From the NCBI GenBank assembly GCA_947378235.1, contig CANCJE010000014.1, positions 1 to 35,662 of the forward strand: 35,662 nt of DNA, read 5' to 3'. A program made the translations under genes and the position numbers. Under the pieces are notes generated by a model. The model was not told the DNA's origin, searched no databases, and worked only from the letters and a program-made list of their open reading frames with translations. Source of the DNA: Caulobacteraceae bacterium. Its GTDB lineage: Bacteria > Pseudomonadota > Alphaproteobacteria > Caulobacterales > Caulobacteraceae. How positions within the stretch are numbered: position 1 is the first letter of the stretch; every line of letters starts with the position of its first letter. Positions 1 through 8,658 of this stretch are shown here, one piece after another.

Positions 1-744
1 GCCCATCGGCTGGCCCTGCCTGAGTTTTACAACCGCTATCAGCGCACCAGCGGAGAGGATGCGGACCTCACCGCGCTTGAGGATGAGCGCTGCCTGCTGT
101 TCCCGCTCTTTGGGACCGGCTTCATGCTCTATGACTATCTGGTCGACAACGCGTTCTTTGGAGCGGAGCAGGTTTTGATCGGCAGTTGCTCCTCCAAGAC
201 CGGTCTAGCCTTGGCAAACCTGCTGGCCAGACATGGCGAGGGGCGTCCTCGGATCATTGGCCTGACCTCACCGGGCAATGTCGAGTTCGTCAAATCGCTG
301 GGTAGCTGCGACGAGGTCGTGGCCTATGGTGATATTGCCGCCATGGATGGAAGCAAGCTTTCCGCCTTTGTCGATATGGCAGGCGACACCCAGGTGACCG
401 GCGCGGTGCACCAATGTTTCGCCGCCAATCTCAAGCTCAGCAGCATGGTCGGTGCCACCCACTGGGATGCACCGAGGGTGAAGGTCCGGGTCGAGGGCGC
501 GCCCAAGCACAGTTTCCTGTTCATCCCCTTCCAATTGGCAAAACGTGAAAGCGACTGGGGTCCTGGCGTGGTCACCCAAAGGGCGCAGGTCCAAAGCGCG
601 CGGATTGCGCAAGAGATGAAGGGCCAGATGACGATCCATCACGCCTTTGGGCCGGAGGCAACGCGTAAGGCCTTGGCCGATCTGGTGGGGGGGCGCGCCT
701 CGCCTGCCGTCGGACAGATCGCGTCCCTAAGCCGCAGCGCCTAA
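1..744 (+). CDS. DUF2855 family protein (5' partial)
   Basis: The reading frame is open from the first base of the window, so the true start lies upstream and only the C-terminal 247 residues are visible. The visible part resembles DUF2855 proteins, which look like medium-chain dehydrogenases without an assigned reaction. The stretch VLIGSCSSKTGLALA reads as a nucleotide-binding beta-alpha turn, followed by GRPRIIGLTS, a second strand of a Rossmann-like half. FVDMAGD lies further on. No membrane segment is seen. It ends 98 bases before an SDR gene on the same strand. The family call rests on recognition of overall pattern; the function is unknown. Confidence 0.75.
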   Translation, partial: AHRLALPEFYNRYQRTSGEDADLTALEDERCLLFPLFGTGFMLYDYLVDNAFFGAEQVLIGSCSSKTGLALANLLARHGEGRPRIIGLTSPGNVEFVKSLGSCDEVVAYGDIAAMDGSKLSAFVDMAGDTQVTGAVHQCFAANLKLSSMVGATHWDAPRVKVRVEGAPKHSFLFIPFQLAKRESDWGPGVVTQRAQVQSARIAQEMKGQMTIHHAFGPEATRKALADLVGGRASPAVGQIASLSRSA

Positions 745-842
745 CCGCCCTTCCTTTCTGCTCATGACAAGAGACTATTCGCCCCATTGCTTCGGCGTTG
801 ATAGGGTGTGGTCAGTGCTTTGTTTTGCGTAGGACCATAGAG

Positions 843-1613
843 ATGAGAACGGCTGTTGTGACGGGCGCTGCCCAAGGTGTTGGATTTGCCACGGCGGCGC
901 TGCTGGGCCGCAAGGGCTATCAGGTCCTGATGACCGATTTGCAGCCTCTCGATGGCCCGCTCTCGCGGCTTCAGGCCGAAGGCTTGAAGGTCGCTGCCAT
1001 CTGCGGTGACGTCTCGTCAGAGGCCTTCGCACTTGAGTTGGCAGCCCTTGTTGCCGGCGACTATGGCGTAGCCGACGTGCTGGTCAACAATGCCGGTATC
1101 AGCCTGATTTCTCCCGCCGAAGAGACCAGCCTTACCCAATGGCAGAAGGTGATGGCCATCAATCTGCAAGGTCCCTTCCTGCTCAGCCAAGCGCTGGGCA
1201 AGCAGATGCTGGCCCGCAAAAGCGGCAATATCGTCAATGTCGCCTCGGTCGCGGGTCTCGGCGGCGTCATCCATCGCAGCGCCTATAATGCCTCCAAACA
1301 CGGCCTGATCGGCCTGACGCGGACCTTGGCTGCCGAGTGGGGCGGGCGCGGGGTGCGGGTCAATGCGGTCTGCCCCGGTTGGATCAAGACCGAGATGGAT
1401 GTCGCCGATCAGGGCTCTGGAGCTTACGGCGACGAGGACATCATCAACCGCGTTCCCATGGCCCGCTTTGCCCGGCCTGAAGATGTTGCCGCCGCCATTG
1501 CCTTCTTGGCGCAGGAGGACAGTTTCGTGAACGGGGTCAGCCTGCCCGTCGATGGCGGCTGGACCGCGGACAATAGTTGGGATGCCCTGCGCATCAAGAC
1601 ACGCGGCGCTTAG
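843..1613 (+). CDS. SDR family oxidoreductase
   Basis: This is a classical short-chain dehydrogenase/reductase of 256 residues. The cofactor loop is TGAAQGVG near the N-terminus, NNAG follows the fourth strand, the catalytic serine lies in NVASVAG, and the tyrosine-lysine pair is in YNASK. The C-terminal FVNGVSLPVDGG is typical of the FabG-like group. An in-frame upstream GTG-type start at 798 would add 15 residues ahead of the conserved MRTAVVTGAAQ start, so I prefer the ATG at 843. Only four bases separate its stop from the downstream esterase start, so the two are probably co-transcribed. It likely oxidises an alcohol or reduces a ketone; the substrate is unknown. Confidence 0.9.
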   Translation: MRTAVVTGAAQGVGFATAALLGRKGYQVLMTDLQPLDGPLSRLQAEGLKVAAICGDVSSEAFALELAALVAGDYGVADVLVNNAGISLISPAEETSLTQWQKVMAINLQGPFLLSQALGKQMLARKSGNIVNVASVAGLGGVIHRSAYNASKHGLIGLTRTLAAEWGGRGVRVNAVCPGWIKTEMDVADQGSGAYGDEDIINRVPMARFARPEDVAAAIAFLAQEDSFVNGVSLPVDGGWTADNSWDALRIKTRGA

Positions 1614-1617
1614 GGCC

Positions 1618-3210
1618 ATGGCCTTGCTTCGTCCCGCATCTGTGATTGCCGCTCTGTTGGTGCTCTGTTTCGGTGTTCAGGCCAAGGCCGCTCAGCCCAT
1701 ACCGGTCATTCAGACTCAAGAGGGGCCGGTCCGGGGCTTTGAACAGGGCAGCGTCACCGAATATCGCGGCATCCCCTTTGCCGCCCCGCCGGTCGGTGCG
1801 CGCCGGTTCGAGCCGCCAGCCCCGATCAAGCCTTGGTCTAAGGTTCTCGACGCCAAAACCTATGGCAGCCCCTGTCCGCAGGCGGCGCGCTATGGCCTGA
1901 CCGAGGCCAGCGATGATGAGAGCTGCCTGTTTCTCAATGTCGCTGTTCCCAAGGCCCCGACCAAAGCCAAGCGGCCGGTCATTGTCTGGCTCTATGGCGG
2001 TGCCTTTGTCGGCGGTTCGGGCACCCTCTATCCTCTGGCCCATTGGGCCGCGCGCGGCGATGTCATTCTGGTCTCGGCCAACTATCGCCTAGGTCCCCTC
2101 GGCTTCATGGCCCAACCGGCCTTTGGAGCGCGCCATAATGGCGGCTATGCGTTGGAGGATCAGCGCGCGGCCCTACGCTGGGTCAAACGCAATATCGTCA
2201 AGTTCGGCGGCGATCCGAAGAATGTCACCTTAGCCGGAGAGTCTGCCGGGGCCGCGTCGGTCTGTATGCAGATGTTCGCGCCCAAAGAGGCGGCAGGTCT
2301 GTTCCATAAGGCCATTATCCAGAGCGCCGGTTGCACCGTGCCCTTGCGCACCGTCGCTCAGGCCCAGTCGACCGGCCTGAAGGTCGCGGCCTTGGTCGGA
2401 TGTGAAGATCCAGCGACCGCCTTAGCCTGTCTGCGCACCAAGTCCGCCAAGGCCTTGGTCGATGCCGCGACTACGGTGGCGGGCACGGAATTGATGTCAT
2501 TTTCCCCCATCGTCGGCTCGCAGGCCTTGCCTGATCAGGGCACCGACCTGCTAGCCAGTGGTAAGCTGCTGCACCTGCCAGTTATCAATGGCGGCAATCG
2601 CGATGAGATGAGGCTCTATGTGGCCTATGATGTCCAGGCCGGGGGCGTGATCACGCCTGAGACCTATCTGGACCGCCTCAAGGCCCTCTATGGCGACAAG
2701 GCGGCCGCCGTTCAGGCGCAATATCCGCTGGCCAACTATCCATCGGCGACGGTGGCGCTGGGCACAGCCATGTCCGATTTCATGCCAAATTTTGGGCTCA
2801 ATGCCTGCGTCTTCCTCAAGGCCGGGGACGCATTCGCCGCCCACATGCCGGTCTATCAATATGAGTTCGCCGATCGCGCGGCCCCCTTGGTGACGGGCGA
2901 TGTGGGCTTTGAGCAGGGCGCGGTCCATTCGGCGGAACTGCCCTATTTCTTCCCGCGCTTTGACAACACCTCCAAGCTGGCCGGTCCGGATCTGGCACCG
3001 CCGTCACAAGGTCTGTCCGATCAGATGATCGATTACTGGAGCCATTTTGCAAGAGACGGCCATCCTTGGGCCAAGGGCGCACCGGTTTGGTCCGCCTATC
3101 GGTCAGCCCAGTCGGTGATCCGCTTTGAACCGGGCAAGACGCGGAACGTCGACCTTGCCGCTGAGCACCATTGCGCCTTTTGGCGCGGGCTCTATCCAGA
3201 TCAACTTTGA
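1618..3210 (+). CDS. Type-B carboxylesterase/lipase, secreted
   Basis: This 530-residue alpha/beta hydrolase belongs to the carboxylesterase/cholinesterase family. The nucleophile elbow GESAG places the catalytic serine at residue 209. The oxyanion segment YGGAFVGGSG precedes it. The acid is probably Glu330 in NRDEM, and the histidine is His437 in GAVHSAELPYFF. The first 25 or so residues form a signal peptide (hydrophobic IAALLVLCFGVQAKAA), so it should be exported to the periplasm or beyond. The ATG at 1618 gives this clean signal peptide; an in-frame earlier start at 1552 lies inside the SDR gene and is unlikely. The gene is coupled to the upstream SDR, suggesting ester hydrolysis followed by oxidation of the released alcohol (inference). 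Confidence 0.92.
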   Translation: MALLRPASVIAALLVLCFGVQAKAAQPIPVIQTQEGPVRGFEQGSVTEYRGIPFAAPPVGARRFEPPAPIKPWSKVLDAKTYGSPCPQAARYGLTEASDDESCLFLNVAVPKAPTKAKRPVIVWLYGGAFVGGSGTLYPLAHWAARGDVILVSANYRLGPLGFMAQPAFGARHNGGYALEDQRAALRWVKRNIVKFGGDPKNVTLAGESAGAASVCMQMFAPKEAAGLFHKAIIQSAGCTVPLRTVAQAQSTGLKVAALVGCEDPATALACLRTKSAKALVDAATTVAGTELMSFSPIVGSQALPDQGTDLLASGKLLHLPVINGGNRDEMRLYVAYDVQAGGVITPETYLDRLKALYGDKAAAVQAQYPLANYPSATVALGTAMSDFMPNFGLNACVFLKAGDAFAAHMPVYQYEFADRAAPLVTGDVGFEQGAVHSAELPYFFPRFDNTSKLAGPDLAPPSQGLSDQMIDYWSHFARDGHPWAKGAPVWSAYRSAQSVIRFEPGKTRNVDLAAEHHCAFWRGLYPDQL

Positions 3211-3213
3211 GAC

Positions 3214-3251
3214 AAAAACGCCGCCGAAGACCCAGTGATCCTCGGCGGCGT
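3214..3251 (-). terminator. Rho-independent terminator of the DUF1993 gene
   Basis: A perfect 9-bp GC-rich stem, CGCCGCCGA at 3219-3227 paired with TCGGCGGCG at 3242-3250, has a 14-base loop and one further A-T pair outside. On the minus strand it is followed by TTTTT (plus-strand AAAAA at 3214-3218). It lies just past the DUF1993 stop and may also block read-through between the convergent genes. Confidence 0.85.
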
Positions 3252-3274
3252 GATCTGATATGGGGAAGGGCGGA

Positions 3275-3796
3275 TTAGCCCTTCATGCGCATTTGACCCA
3301 GATAGTCGCGCTTGCCCAGTGGCACGCCACGTGCGCGCAGGATGTCGTAGGTGGTGGTGGCGTGGAAGTGCAGGTTGGGCAGGGAGAAGGACATCAAAAA
3401 GCCCTCGGCCACGAACGGCAGTTTGAAGCTGCCCATTTCAAAGGTCACGTCCTTGCCTTCCAGCGCGTTAATCTCATCGGCGCTGACGGCCTTCAGGCCA
3501 GCCAAGGCCTCGGCGACGTGGTTTTGCAGGCCGGCATAGTCGAACGGACCAACGGGCGGCGGCGGCGTGGCGATACCGGCCTTGGCGCTGTTGATGGCTC
3601 CCAAGGAATGGTGAACCACCGAGACGATCTGGAAGTGAAGGGGGTGCATGTCGTCGACCAAGCGCGCAGCGACCATCTCGTTCGGGTCGATATTGTTTTC
3701 GACGCAGAAGGCCATGCCACGGTCCAGAATACCGGTGACGGCACCAAGCACCTGCAGGGATGAGGTCACAGACACGTCGTAGAGTGAAATCGCCAT
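3275..3796 (-). CDS. DUF1993 domain-containing protein
   Basis: This is a 173-residue cytosolic protein matching the DUF1993 family in length and pattern. The N-terminus MAISLYDVSV and a histidine-rich C-terminal segment, NLHFHATTTYDILRARG, are typical. The family is predicted to be an all-helical bundle like the DinB/YfiT group; its function is unassigned. The ATG at 3796 has AGGAAC at good spacing upstream. The gene stands alone on the minus strand, convergent with the esterase, and is closed by the terminator at 3214-3251. Confidence 0.85.
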   Translation of the reverse strand: MAISLYDVSVTSSLQVLGAVTGILDRGMAFCVENNIDPNEMVAARLVDDMHPLHFQIVSVVHHSLGAINSAKAGIATPPPPVGPFDYAGLQNHVAEALAGLKAVSADEINALEGKDVTFEMGSFKLPFVAEGFLMSFSLPNLHFHATTTYDILRARGVPLGKRDYLGQMRMKG

Positions 3797-3985
3797 TTGT
3801 GGATGTTCCTTCCAGTGGGGTGAGAGTCGTCGCTCACACTATTGAGCCCGGACCGTAGCGATCGAGGACGGACCAGAGCAAGGCAAACTGCGATCTGAAG
3901 GCAGATTTGATCTCACAATTGGAAGCCGTCCCCTGCTAAGCTCATATCAACCTTCACCCATCGCCCTTTGGCGTCGGAGCGACCT

Positions 3986-6154
3986 ATGAAATCCGCCCTT
4001 CTGATCCTGCTGGCCAGCAGCGCCCGTGCCGGGTGCGCGACAATGGAAAAGCCCATGACCAATGCCCCTACCGTTGTTCAAGCCCCCGCGCCGAAGGCTG
4101 CGCCCAATCCCCTGACCGCTGAATGGACCGGACCATTTCAAGGGGTTCCGGCCTGGGACAGGCTCGATGTTGAACAGTTCCCAGCGGCCTTTACCGAAGC
4201 CATGGCCGAGATGAAGCAAGAGGTCGAGGCAGTGCGCGACAATCCCGCGCCTGCCACCTTCCAGAACGTCCATGAGCCGATGATGTTGGCCGGGGATAAG
4301 ATGGATCGGGTTCAAGCGCTCTGGGGCGTGCAGACCTCCAACCTGTCGAACGACCGGGTCAACCAGCTGGAGAAGGAATGGAACCCCAAGCTGTCGGCCT
4401 TCAATGACAGTCTGATGCTCGATCCTAAGCTGTTCCAGCGTTACAAGGCGGTCTACGACAATCGAGCCAATCTGAACCTGACGCCCGCCCAATTGCGCTT
4501 GGTTGAGCGGTCCTATGAGAGCTTTGTACGAAATGGTGCCAATCTAACCGGGGCGGACAAGGCGCGACTGATGGAGATCAACAGCGCGCTGGCTCAGAAG
4601 TTCGCGGAGTTTTCCGGCAAGGTCGTGCGCGACGAGCAGGCTCTGATTTTTGTGGAGGATGCGGCCTCTTTGGCTGGGCTTGAGCCCGCGCTGCTTGCCT
4701 CCTTCAAGTCGGCGGCCGTGGCAGCAGGTCAGCCCAATCTTTATGCGATCAAGAACACCCGCTCGGCCGTGCAGCCCGTGCTGGACTATGCCAGCGACCG
4801 CGCCCTGCGTGAAAAGGTCTGGCGGGCCTTCGTCAATCGCGGCGACAATGGCGATGCCAATGACACCAATCAGACCATCACCGAGATCCTAAAGCTGCGC
4901 CAAGAGCGCGCTGTGCTGCTCGGGTTTCAGACCCATGCCCACTACCGCATGGCCGACACCATGGCCAAGGACCCGGCCAAGGCAATGGACCTGATGATGC
5001 GCGTCTGGCCCGCCGCAGTGGCCCGCGTGCATGAAGAGGTCGCGGACATGCAAAAGATCGCCGATGCCGAGGCTAAGGCAAGCAAGACCGCTAAGTTCAC
5101 GATCTCGCCTTGGGACTATGGCTTCTATGCCGAGAAGGTCCGCAAGGCGAAATATGATCTCAATGAAGCCGAGGTGAAACCCTATCTCCAACTCAACAGG
5201 CTGATCGATGGCATGTTCTGGTCCGCCGGACAGCTCTACGATCTGGGCTTCAAGGAAAATACGGGTCAGGTGCCTGTGTTTGAACCAAAGGTCCGCACCT
5301 TCGAAGTGACCAATCTGAAAACCGGTGCGCCCGTAGGCCTTCTTTATATTGATAGCTTCGCCCGTGACGGCAAACGCTCGGGCGCCTGGATGACCACCTA
5401 CCGCAGCCAGCAGGGGCTGGGCGGCACGCGCACGGTTCTGGCCTCGAATAATACCAACTTCACGCCAAGCACGGACGGGACCCCGACCCTGATCAGCCTC
5501 GATGATGCCGACACCCTGTTCCATGAGTTCGGGCACGGCATTCATTACCTGTTGCAGAACGTCTATTATCCCGACCTCGCGAGGGTGCCGCGCGACTTTG
5601 TGGAAATGCCCAGCCAGGTGAACGAGAACTGGCTACTGACGCCAGAGGTGCTCAACCGCTTTGCCCTGAACTACAAGACCGGCGAGCCCATGCCCAAGGC
5701 GCTGGTGGACAAGATCCATGCCTCCAGCACCTTCAATCAGGGCTATGCGACGGTCGAATATCTGGCCAGCGCCATTGTCGATATGAAGCTGCATAATCGC
5801 ACCGTCCCGGTCAGCGATCCCGATGGTTTTGAGCGCGAGACCTTGGCTGAGATGGGTATGCCCAAGGAGATCGTGATGCGGCATCGATTGCCCCAGTTCA
5901 ATCACCTGTTCACGTCAGACGGCTATTCGGCAGGCTATTACAGCTATCTGTGGTCCGAAGTGATGGATGCGGACGTCTGGGCCGCCTTTAATGAGGCGGG
6001 TGGTCCGTGGGATAGAACGGTTGCTGATCGGTTCCGGACCATCGTCCTCCAGACCGGCAACGAGACAGATCGGGCAGAGGCCTATCGCGCCTTCCGTGGC
6101 CGTGATCCCGACGTCAAGCCGCTCTTGGCCCGTCGTGGGTTTCCGACCAAATAA
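3986..6154 (+). CDS. M3 family zinc oligopeptidase (peptidyl-dipeptidase Dcp-like)
   Basis: This 722-residue thimet-oligopeptidase-family metallopeptidase cleaves short peptides. The zinc motif HEFGH lies at residues 513-517, and the third ligand is Glu540 in RDFVEMPSQ, the standard M3 arrangement. The conserved C-terminal segment SDGYSAGYYSYLWSEV, which closes the active site in this family, is intact. The N-terminus from the ATG at 3986 is a short hydrophobic signal ending in RAGC, which looks like a lipoprotein signal but has Arg at the -3 position, unusual for a lipobox. A TTG at 3968 in frame is an alternative start. Bacterial M3 lipoproteins of this length are common, so periplasmic peptide degradation is likely. 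The gene appears monocistronic. Confidence 0.93.
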   Translation: MKSALLILLASSARAGCATMEKPMTNAPTVVQAPAPKAAPNPLTAEWTGPFQGVPAWDRLDVEQFPAAFTEAMAEMKQEVEAVRDNPAPATFQNVHEPMMLAGDKMDRVQALWGVQTSNLSNDRVNQLEKEWNPKLSAFNDSLMLDPKLFQRYKAVYDNRANLNLTPAQLRLVERSYESFVRNGANLTGADKARLMEINSALAQKFAEFSGKVVRDEQALIFVEDAASLAGLEPALLASFKSAAVAAGQPNLYAIKNTRSAVQPVLDYASDRALREKVWRAFVNRGDNGDANDTNQTITEILKLRQERAVLLGFQTHAHYRMADTMAKDPAKAMDLMMRVWPAAVARVHEEVADMQKIADAEAKASKTAKFTISPWDYGFYAEKVRKAKYDLNEAEVKPYLQLNRLIDGMFWSAGQLYDLGFKENTGQVPVFEPKVRTFEVTNLKTGAPVGLLYIDSFARDGKRSGAWMTTYRSQQGLGGTRTVLASNNTNFTPSTDGTPTLISLDDADTLFHEFGHGIHYLLQNVYYPDLARVPRDFVEMPSQVNENWLLTPEVLNRFALNYKTGEPMPKALVDKIHASSTFNQGYATVEYLASAIVDMKLHNRTVPVSDPDGFERETLAEMGMPKEIVMRHRLPQFNHLFTSDGYSAGYYSYLWSEVMDADVWAAFNEAGGPWDRTVADRFRTIVLQTGNETDRAEAYRAFRGRDPDVKPLLARRGFPTK

Positions 6155-6165
6155 TTTAGGCTTGG

Positions 6166-6201
6166 CCGTTAGGGGGGCTTCTCCGCTAACGGTCAGTTTT
6201 T
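6166..6201 (+). terminator. Terminator after the M3 peptidase gene
   Basis: A 7-bp stem, CCGTTAG at 6166-6172 paired with CTAACGG at 6186-6192, has a 13-base G/C-containing loop and is followed by TCAG and TTTTT at 6197-6201. The T-run overlaps the last codons of the convergent TetR gene. The same stem may also serve the minus strand, where AT-rich sequence follows. Confidence 0.65.
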
Positions 6202-6876
6202 CTTGGACCGCTGGGCCTCACGCGGGATCACCGGAATGGTCAGGGTGACTGGCTCTAGATCTTGGAACGCCACCCGTTTGGCCAGGTCTGGGGCGACACC
6301 GAGCATGCGCAGTTGCAGCTCCGCGAGGCGAGAGCCTGCGTCGGGTCCGGCCTCACCATTGAGACGCCGAAACAGGGCGGCCATGGTCATGGCGGAGAAG
6401 GTGCTGATCAGAAAGTCATCAATCTCGGCGGTAAAGGCCCCTTGCGTCACGCCCAAGGCCAGATCGGCGCGCAGATAGCTAACCACGCTGTCGCGAAGGT
6501 CCGTATAGATCCAAACCGCGCGGAAGAGGGCGAGCCCCCAATGGGGATTGCTACTGGCGAGGTCCAAAAACCGGCGTGTGGCGCAGCTGGTTCGCTCCAC
6601 GGCGTCAGAAATCCCGACCATGGCGGTATCCAATTGCTGCACCACGTCATGGGCGATGCGATAGGCCACCGCACTGGCGATCTCGTCCTTGTCCTTGAAG
6701 TAGACATAGAAGGTGCCGTTGGCGACCTCTGCGGCGCGGGTAATTTCATTGACCGATGCGGCCTCAAACCCATCCCGCGCAAAGACGTCCACGGCAGCAT
6801 CCATCAAACGCGCTCTGGTACGGGCGCTCTTGCTGAGGTTGCGGGCTTCGCGGGTGAACAGATCAAGAGCGGTCAA
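6193..6876 (-). CDS. TetR/AcrR family transcriptional regulator
   Basis: This 227-residue repressor-type protein has an N-terminal TetR helix-turn-helix at about residues 17-63; ARLMDAAVDVFARDGFE is helix 1 and GTFYVYFKDKDEI is the typical recognition-helix end. A C-terminal ligand-binding helical domain follows. The start is probably TTG at 6876: GGAG stands eight bases upstream, and no ATG precedes the HTH. It is divergent from the monooxygenase operon starting at 7006, with two perfect inverted repeats in the 129-base gap, so it most likely represses that operon and itself until an effector binds (inference). Confidence 0.9.
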   Translation of the reverse strand: MTALDLFTREARNLSKSARTRARLMDAAVDVFARDGFEAASVNEITRAAEVANGTFYVYFKDKDEIASAVAYRIAHDVVQQLDTAMVGISDAVERTSCATRRFLDLASSNPHWGLALFRAVWIYTDLRDSVVSYLRADLALGVTQGAFTAEIDDFLISTFSAMTMAALFRRLNGEAGPDAGSRLAELQLRMLGVAPDLAKRVAFQDLEPVTLTIPVIPREAQRSKKN

Positions 6877-6907
6877 AAATAGAACTCCAATTCAGGGGCA
6901 TCCTGTC

Positions 6908-6925
6908 GTCAATCGATTAATTGAC
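6908..6925. promoter_or_regulatory. Candidate TetR operator, GTCAAT-N6-ATTGAC
   Basis: This is a perfect inverted repeat with 6-bp arms and a 6-bp spacer (CGATTA), in the gap between divergent tetR and monooxygenase genes. Its right arm overlaps the TTGACA -35 hexamer of the rightward promoter, so a bound protein would occlude RNA polymerase. Assignment to this regulator is inference from position and symmetry. Confidence 0.6.
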
Positions 6926-6950
6926 ATATATCTCAAAAATTCCCTACTGT
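6921..6950 (+). promoter_or_regulatory. Putative sigma-70 promoter for the monooxygenase operon
   Basis: TTGACA at 6921-6926 is a consensus -35 box. TACTGT at 6945-6950 is a plausible -10 with an 18-base spacer. Transcription would start near 6957, about 50 bases before the ATG at 7006. Confidence 0.5.
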
Positions 6951-6965
6951 AGGTCGGAACGATAA

Positions 6966-6986
6966 TGAATGGCTTAGGACCATTCA
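6966..6986. promoter_or_regulatory. Inverted repeat TGAATGG-N7-CCATTCA in the operon leader
   Basis: This perfect repeat with 7-bp arms and a 7-base spacer lies between the putative promoter and the monooxygenase start. It could be a second repressor site downstream of the transcription start, or a short leader hairpin. No T-run follows, so it is not a terminator. Confidence 0.45.
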
Positions 6987-7005
6987 AGACTGAGGACCAG
7001 CGGCC

Positions 7006-8658
7006 ATGAGTGAGATTGACGTACCCATCCTGATCGTTGGGGGTGGCCCGGTGGGCCTGCTCGGGGCGCAACTGTTGGGGCGCCGAGGCCTGAAGGTCCT
7101 TTTGGTAGAGAAATATCCCGCACGTCTTGAGGCTCCAAAGGCCCATGCCCTCAATCCCCGTTCGCTGGAGATCTGTGCGGCGGCGGGCCTGTCGATGGAC
7201 GCGATCCAAGCGGTGGCGACGCCAACCGAAGAGGGGCGCTATGTCCGCTTTGTTGAGACCCTCAGCAAGCCCGATATTGGGGTCATGGCCTATGAGCGTC
7301 AGGACGAGGCGGTCCGTGAGGTCACGCCTTGGCCCTTGATCAATATCGAACAGCCCAAGTTTGAAGCCGTGTTGGAGGCCGCTGTCGCCAAACAGGCCAC
7401 CGTTGAGGTCCGTAAGGGCGTTGAGTGGCTTGGCTGTGAACAGGGCGAAGGTCACGTCACCTCGACCTTGAAGGACCGCGAAACCGGCCAAGAGATCACC
7501 GTCCGTAGCCGCTATCTGATTGCCGCCGACGGGGCTGGAAGTCCGGTGCGTGACAGCCTGGGCATTCCGATGGATGGGATGGATGGCATCGCCAACAATA
7601 TGATGATCCATTTTGAGGCCGATCTGCGGGCCCAGGTCGGCGATCGTCCCGCCATCCTCTATTTCCTGTTCGGCCCCGGGCCCAATGGCGTCTTGATTGC
7701 CTATGATATTGGCAAGACCTGGGTGATGATGACCCCCTGTAATCCAGAAGATCGCCCCGAAGACTATAGCGATGACCTTTGCCGCACCTTGGTTCAGAGC
7801 GCAGTCGGCGCTGACATTCCCGACCTTCAGATCAAGGGCAAGCGGCCGTGGGTCATGTCGGCTCAGGTGGCGCGGCGCTATCGCGAAGGCCAAGTGTTCC
7901 TCGTCGGTGACGCTGGGCACCGTTTCCCTCCGACCGGTGGGTTAGGGCTCAATACCGGCATTGGCGATATCGACAATCTGGTTTGGAAGATCGCGGCCAT
8001 CGAGGCGGGCTGGGGCAGCGCTGATATCTTAGACAGCTATGATCAAGAGCGCCGCGCCATTGCCGACGCCAATATGGGCCAGAGCGTCATGAATGCGATG
8101 CGGATCCGTATGCTGTTCGATGCCTTGGGCTATGGCTATGAAACCACTGTTGCACCGGAGGTCTTTTACGACCGGCTGTCCGATCCTGAAAAGCGCGCGG
8201 CGGTTGATGCGGCGGTGATGTTCCAGAAGGACCATTTTGACAGCCTGCGCCTACAGCTTGGCTTTGCCTATGGCGATGCCCTAAAGGCAGATGATCAGCT
8301 TCCCATCAGTGAATTTACCCAAAAGGTCGCCGTCGGCGCGCGCCTGCCGCACGTGCTCTTAAGCGATGGGGGCACGACCTTGGGCCTTAGCCAGCCCGAC
8401 CGCTTTGTTCTGCTGACTGGAACCGATCATGCCGATTGGACGGCCTTGGCTGAGGGCTCAGATGTTCCGGTGGCCGTCTTAACCGAAGGGACAGATTTCA
8501 CGGCCAAGGCGGGCGGCTGGGCGGCGGCGATGGGCCTGAGTGCCAGCGGCGCTCTGCTCGTGCGGCCCGATGGGCACCTCTTGGCGGTCGCGGCCTCTGC
8601 TGATGATGCCCCCACCACCTTTGCGACATTGCAGCGCTATATGAAGGGAACTGTCTGA
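7006..8658 (+). CDS. FAD-dependent aromatic monooxygenase (PheA/TfdB family)
   Basis: This 550-residue single-component flavoprotein hydroxylase uses NAD(P)H and oxygen. The FAD-binding GGGPVG lies at residues 12-17. The DG motif is at Asp175-Gly176 (AADGAGS), and the GD motif at Gly301-Asp302 (FLVGDAGHRFPPTGG) is followed by the conserved GLNTGIGDIDNL. The last 150 or so residues fit the thioredoxin-like C-terminal domain of phenol hydroxylase relatives. It is the first gene of a three-gene operon and its stop overlaps the next start by one base. Ring hydroxylation of a phenolic or quinone-like substrate is the most likely role; MhpA-type and antibiotic-modifying enzymes share the fold, so the substrate is open. 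Confidence 0.92.
   Translation: MSEIDVPILIVGGGPVGLLGAQLLGRRGLKVLLVEKYPARLEAPKAHALNPRSLEICAAAGLSMDAIQAVATPTEEGRYVRFVETLSKPDIGVMAYERQDEAVREVTPWPLINIEQPKFEAVLEAAVAKQATVEVRKGVEWLGCEQGEGHVTSTLKDRETGQEITVRSRYLIAADGAGSPVRDSLGIPMDGMDGIANNMMIHFEADLRAQVGDRPAILYFLFGPGPNGVLIAYDIGKTWVMMTPCNPEDRPEDYSDDLCRTLVQSAVGADIPDLQIKGKRPWVMSAQVARRYREGQVFLVGDAGHRFPPTGGLGLNTGIGDIDNLVWKIAAIEAGWGSADILDSYDQERRAIADANMGQSVMNAMRIRMLFDALGYGYETTVAPEVFYDRLSDPEKRAAVDAAVMFQKDHFDSLRLQLGFAYGDALKADDQLPISEFTQKVAVGARLPHVLLSDGGTTLGLSQPDRFVLLTGTDHADWTALAEGSDVPVAVLTEGTDFTAKAGGWAAAMGLSASGALLVRPDGHLLAVAASADDAPTTFATLQRYMKGTV

Noticed and set aside
6262-6882. Plus-strand open frame of 206 codons
   Set aside because: It is antisense to the TetR gene, which has an unmistakable helix-turn-helix.
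6892-7920. Minus-strand open frame of 342 codons across the tetR/monooxygenase promoter
   Set aside because: It is antisense to the monooxygenase and would run through the operator region; the translation has shadow-frame composition.
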